NCBI GenBank assembly: GCA_019412865.1
Contig: DXOJ01000701.1
Span: 1-6,521, forward strand
Direction: 5' to 3'
Source of the DNA: Bacteroides sp.
GTDB lineage: Bacteria; Bacteroidota; Bacteroidia; Bacteroidales; Bacteroidaceae
Length of the DNA stretch: 6,521 nt
This document shows positions 4,374-6,521 of the stretch, in pieces (the first letter of the stretch is position 1; each line of letters opens with the position of its first letter). The notes under the pieces were generated by a model. That model did not search any database and was not told the DNA's origin. It saw only the letters and a list, made by a program, of their open reading frames with translations. The position numbers were made by a program, and so were the translations under genes.

Positions 4374-6371
4374 ATGAGAATAACTCTTGGCAACACACTA
4401 CCTCCTTATCCGGATTTTGTAGAAGGTATCCGGAGAGCTCCCGACCGTGGTTATACACTTACCCCGGCGCAGACAATCACAGCATTAAAAAACGCTTTGC
4501 GTTATATTCCCTCCGAGTGGCACGAGCAACTGGCTCCTGAATTTATGGAAGAACTACGCACTCGCGGGCGGATTTACGGATACCGTTTCCGTCCTGCCGG
4601 AGACTTGAAAGCAAAGCCGATTGATGAATATCAAGGACAATGTATTGAGGGCAAAGCCTTTCAGGTAATGATTGATAATAACCTTTGCTTCGATATCGCC
4701 TTATATCCCTATGAGCTTGTTACTTACGGTGAAACCGGGCAAGTCTGCCAAAATTGGATGCAATACCGACTGATCAAGCGATATCTGGAAGAACTTACCC
4801 AGGAACAGACACTGGTTATTGAATCCGGACATCCATTAGGGCTTTTCCGCTCCCGTCCCGATGCTCCCCGCGTTATAATTACCAATTCGATGATGATCGG
4901 GCAATTCGACAATCAACATGATTGGCATATTGCCGCCCAGATGGGAGTTGCCAATTACGGACAGATGACAGCCGGAGGCTGGATGTATATCGGCCCTCAA
5001 GGGATTGTTCATGGCACTTTCAACACCCTCCTGAATGCCGGACGATTGAAACTCGGTATTCCACAAGACCAAGATTTGCGGGGACACTTATTTATTTCTT
5101 CCGGTTTGGGAGGAATGAGTGGTGCACAACCTAAAGCAGCCGAAATAGCAGGAGCAGTCTCCATCATAGCCGAAGTAGATCGTTCACGCATTGAAACACG
5201 CTATCGCCAAGGATGGGTGGGGCATGTGACTGCAGATATAACAGAAGCATACCGGATGGCAGCTGAAGCAATGCGACACCGTGAACCTTGTTCCATTGCC
5301 TATCATGGAAATATAGTAGACCTACTCGAATATGCCGAGCGAGAAAAGATTCTGATCGAACTATTATCCGATCAAACCTCCTGTCACGCCGTTTACGAAG
5401 GTGGATACTGCCCTGCCGGACTGACTTTCGAGGAACGCACACGACTTCTTCATGAATCGCCGGAGCAATTCCGTCACTTGGTAGACGTATCTCTACGCCG
5501 TCATTTCGAAGTTATCAAGAAACTGGTAGCCCGCGGAACTTATTTCTTTGATTATGGAAACTCCTTCATGAAAGCCATATACGATGCCGGAGTAAAAGAA
5601 ATCTCCCGTAATGGCGTTGATGAAAAAGACGGATTTATCTGGCCGAGCTATGTCGAAGATATTATGGGGCCCCAACTCTTTGATTACGGCTACGGTCCGT
5701 TCAGGTGGGTCTGTTTGAGTGGTAAACACGAAGATCTGATAAAAACAGACCGCGCGGCTATGGAATGTATCGACGTCCATCGGCGTGGTCAGGATCTGGA
5801 CAACTACAATTGGATACGGGATGCAGAAAAGAATCAACTCGTGGTGGGTACACAGGCACGTATTCTTTATCAGGATGCAGTTGGAAGAATGAAGATAGCT
5901 CTCCGTTTCAATGAGATGGTTCGCCGGGGTGAAGTAGGACCTATTATGCTGGGACGAGACCACCACGATGTAAGCGGTACGGATTCTCCTTTCCGGGAGA
6001 CGTCGAATATCAAAGACGGAAGTAATGTGATGGCAGATATGGCTGTGCAATGCTTTGCCGGAAATTGTGCCCGTGGAATGAGTCTGGTAGCCTTGCACAA
6101 TGGAGGCGGAGTCGGTATCGGCAAAGCAATCAATGGCGGTTTTGGTATGGTATGCGACGGTAGCGAACGGGTAGATGAAATACTTCGTTCGGCAATGCTT
6201 TGGGACGTGATGGGAGGAGTAGCCCGCCGTTCATGGGCGCGTAATCCGCATGCGATGGAAACGAGTGAAGCATTTAATGAGTCCCATGCAGGAGATTATC
6301 AGATAACAATGCCTTATGTGGCGGACGAAGAATTAATAAAGAAGATAGTTCCATATATTGTGGGAAAGTAG
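4374..6371 (+). CDS. hutU: Urocanate hydratase (urocanase)
   Basis: HutU adds water to urocanate to make 4-imidazolone-5-propanoate, the second step of histidine degradation to glutamate, in the cytoplasm. It uses tightly bound NAD+ as an electrophile. The 665-residue protein carries the family landmarks: YGQMTAGGWMYIGPQG (about 195-210), the glycine-rich SSGLGGMSGAQPKAAE (about 242-257, NAD-binding core), GPFRWVCLSG (about 441-450), RDHHDVSGTDSPFRETS (about 528-544) and LHNGGGVGIG (about 574-583). It is longer than the typical bacterial enzyme (about 555) and resembles the animal/Bacteroidetes form (about 670). The bacterial active-site pattern ARICW is ARILY here (about 495-499), so the classical cysteine is leucine. 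ATG at 4374 follows an A/T-rich leader. The gene is visibly richer in G+C than its neighbours, with many C-ending codons, which may reflect high expression. Other hut genes are not in the window; if co-transcribed they lie beyond 6521. A strong inverted repeat starts within the last codons. Confidence 0.97.
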   Translation: MRITLGNTLPPYPDFVEGIRRAPDRGYTLTPAQTITALKNALRYIPSEWHEQLAPEFMEELRTRGRIYGYRFRPAGDLKAKPIDEYQGQCIEGKAFQVMIDNNLCFDIALYPYELVTYGETGQVCQNWMQYRLIKRYLEELTQEQTLVIESGHPLGLFRSRPDAPRVIITNSMMIGQFDNQHDWHIAAQMGVANYGQMTAGGWMYIGPQGIVHGTFNTLLNAGRLKLGIPQDQDLRGHLFISSGLGGMSGAQPKAAEIAGAVSIIAEVDRSRIETRYRQGWVGHVTADITEAYRMAAEAMRHREPCSIAYHGNIVDLLEYAEREKILIELLSDQTSCHAVYEGGYCPAGLTFEERTRLLHESPEQFRHLVDVSLRRHFEVIKKLVARGTYFFDYGNSFMKAIYDAGVKEISRNGVDEKDGFIWPSYVEDIMGPQLFDYGYGPFRWVCLSGKHEDLIKTDRAAMECIDVHRRGQDLDNYNWIRDAEKNQLVVGTQARILYQDAVGRMKIALRFNEMVRRGEVGPIMLGRDHHDVSGTDSPFRETSNIKDGSNVMADMAVQCFAGNCARGMSLVALHNGGGVGIGKAINGGFGMVCDGSERVDEILRSAMLWDVMGGVARRSWARNPHAMETSEAFNESHAGDYQITMPYVADEELIKKIVPYIVGK

Positions 6372-6435
6372 TCTCACAATATAAGAGAAAACATTCCCAT
6401 AAAATGAGGGAATAAATTCCCATAATATATGGAAC
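6348..6435. repeat. 19-base inverted repeat overlapping the hutU stop, with competing hairpins
   Basis: GTTCCATATATTGTGGGAA (6348-6366) and TTCCCATAATATATGGAAC (6417-6435) are reverse complements at 18 of 19 positions, and the exception is a G-T wobble in RNA. The left arm encodes the last residues of HutU. A local hairpin competes for that arm: 6354-6365 pairs with 6372-6383 (12 pairs, one wobble) and places the TAG stop in its loop. Between the arms, ATTCCC (6393-6398) can pair with GGGAAT (6408-6413), which can alternatively pair with the next ATTCCC (6416-6421). ATTCCCATAA occurs twice (6393, 6416). No T-tract follows, so it is not a textbook intrinsic terminator. It may be an mRNA 3' stabiliser, an attenuator before a downstream gene, or a small mobile-element remnant. 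Confidence 0.7.
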
Positions 6436-6521
6436 AGTTTAAACATGCGGTTATTTTGGATAAACCAAGTAGTTATTTGATGTAAAACATATAGTTATTC
6501 AGTAAAGTATAACCTCTATAA
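6436..6521. other. AT-rich end of window without a gene
   Basis: No gene was seen here. The only ATG frame of note (6445-6480) encodes 11 residues. A TTTG at 6476-6479 could be a -33 box, but no acceptable TAnnTTTG follows at the right distance. With the repeat before it, at least 150 bases separate hutU from any next gene. Confidence 0.5.

Noticed and set aside
4289..4540. An 83-codon plus-strand frame overlapping the hutU start
   Set aside because: It runs out of frame into the conserved hutU N-terminus, and its upstream part is only T-rich leader sequence. It is a shadow.
5493..6098. A 201-codon open frame on the minus strand inside hutU
   Set aside because: It lies wholly antisense to a confidently identified urocanase with conserved motifs, and its protein shows no recognisable features. 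It reflects codon bias of the true gene.
6445..6480. An 11-codon frame after hutU as a possible leader peptide
   Set aside because: It has no ribosome binding site, no histidine codons that would suggest attenuation, and no clear downstream structure tied to it.

Overview
The window looks like chromosomal DNA from a Bacteroidales species, most likely a gut Bacteroides or a close relative. Four things suggest this: an AT-rich background with weak ribosome binding sites, -7 promoter elements of the Bacteroides type (TAnnTTTG), a long urocanate hydratase of the animal/Bacteroidetes kind, and a membrane-anchored MutS-type ATPase. No plasmid, phage, IS transposase, CRISPR, tRNA or rRNA signal was seen.

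Layout: 22-417 (+) encodes a small exported protein of unknown function and ends in a plausible terminator. 528-1070 (+) encodes a two-helix membrane protein of unknown function. It converges on 1221-3035 (-), a MutS-family ATPase with four predicted membrane segments and no mismatch-recognition domain. A divergent intergenic region (3036-3346) separates that gene from 3347-3997 (+), a secreted Bacteroidales protein of unknown function. A 376-base non-coding stretch (3998-4373) then leads to 4374-6371 (+), hutU, urocanate hydratase, the second step of histidine degradation to glutamate. The last 150 bases hold no gene but contain a strong inverted repeat that begins inside the hutU stop region.

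The genes do not form one pathway. They are four or five separate transcription units, and only hutU has a firm metabolic role. I see no clear undescribed multi-gene system. The items most worth a second look are the 19-base inverted repeat with competing hairpins at the hutU 3' end, the urocanase lacking the classical cysteine of the ARICW motif, the membrane-bound MutS-like ATPase, and the dyad and the 25-base-spaced repeat upstream of hutU. All small hairpins and promoter calls were found by eye and were not scored by software.
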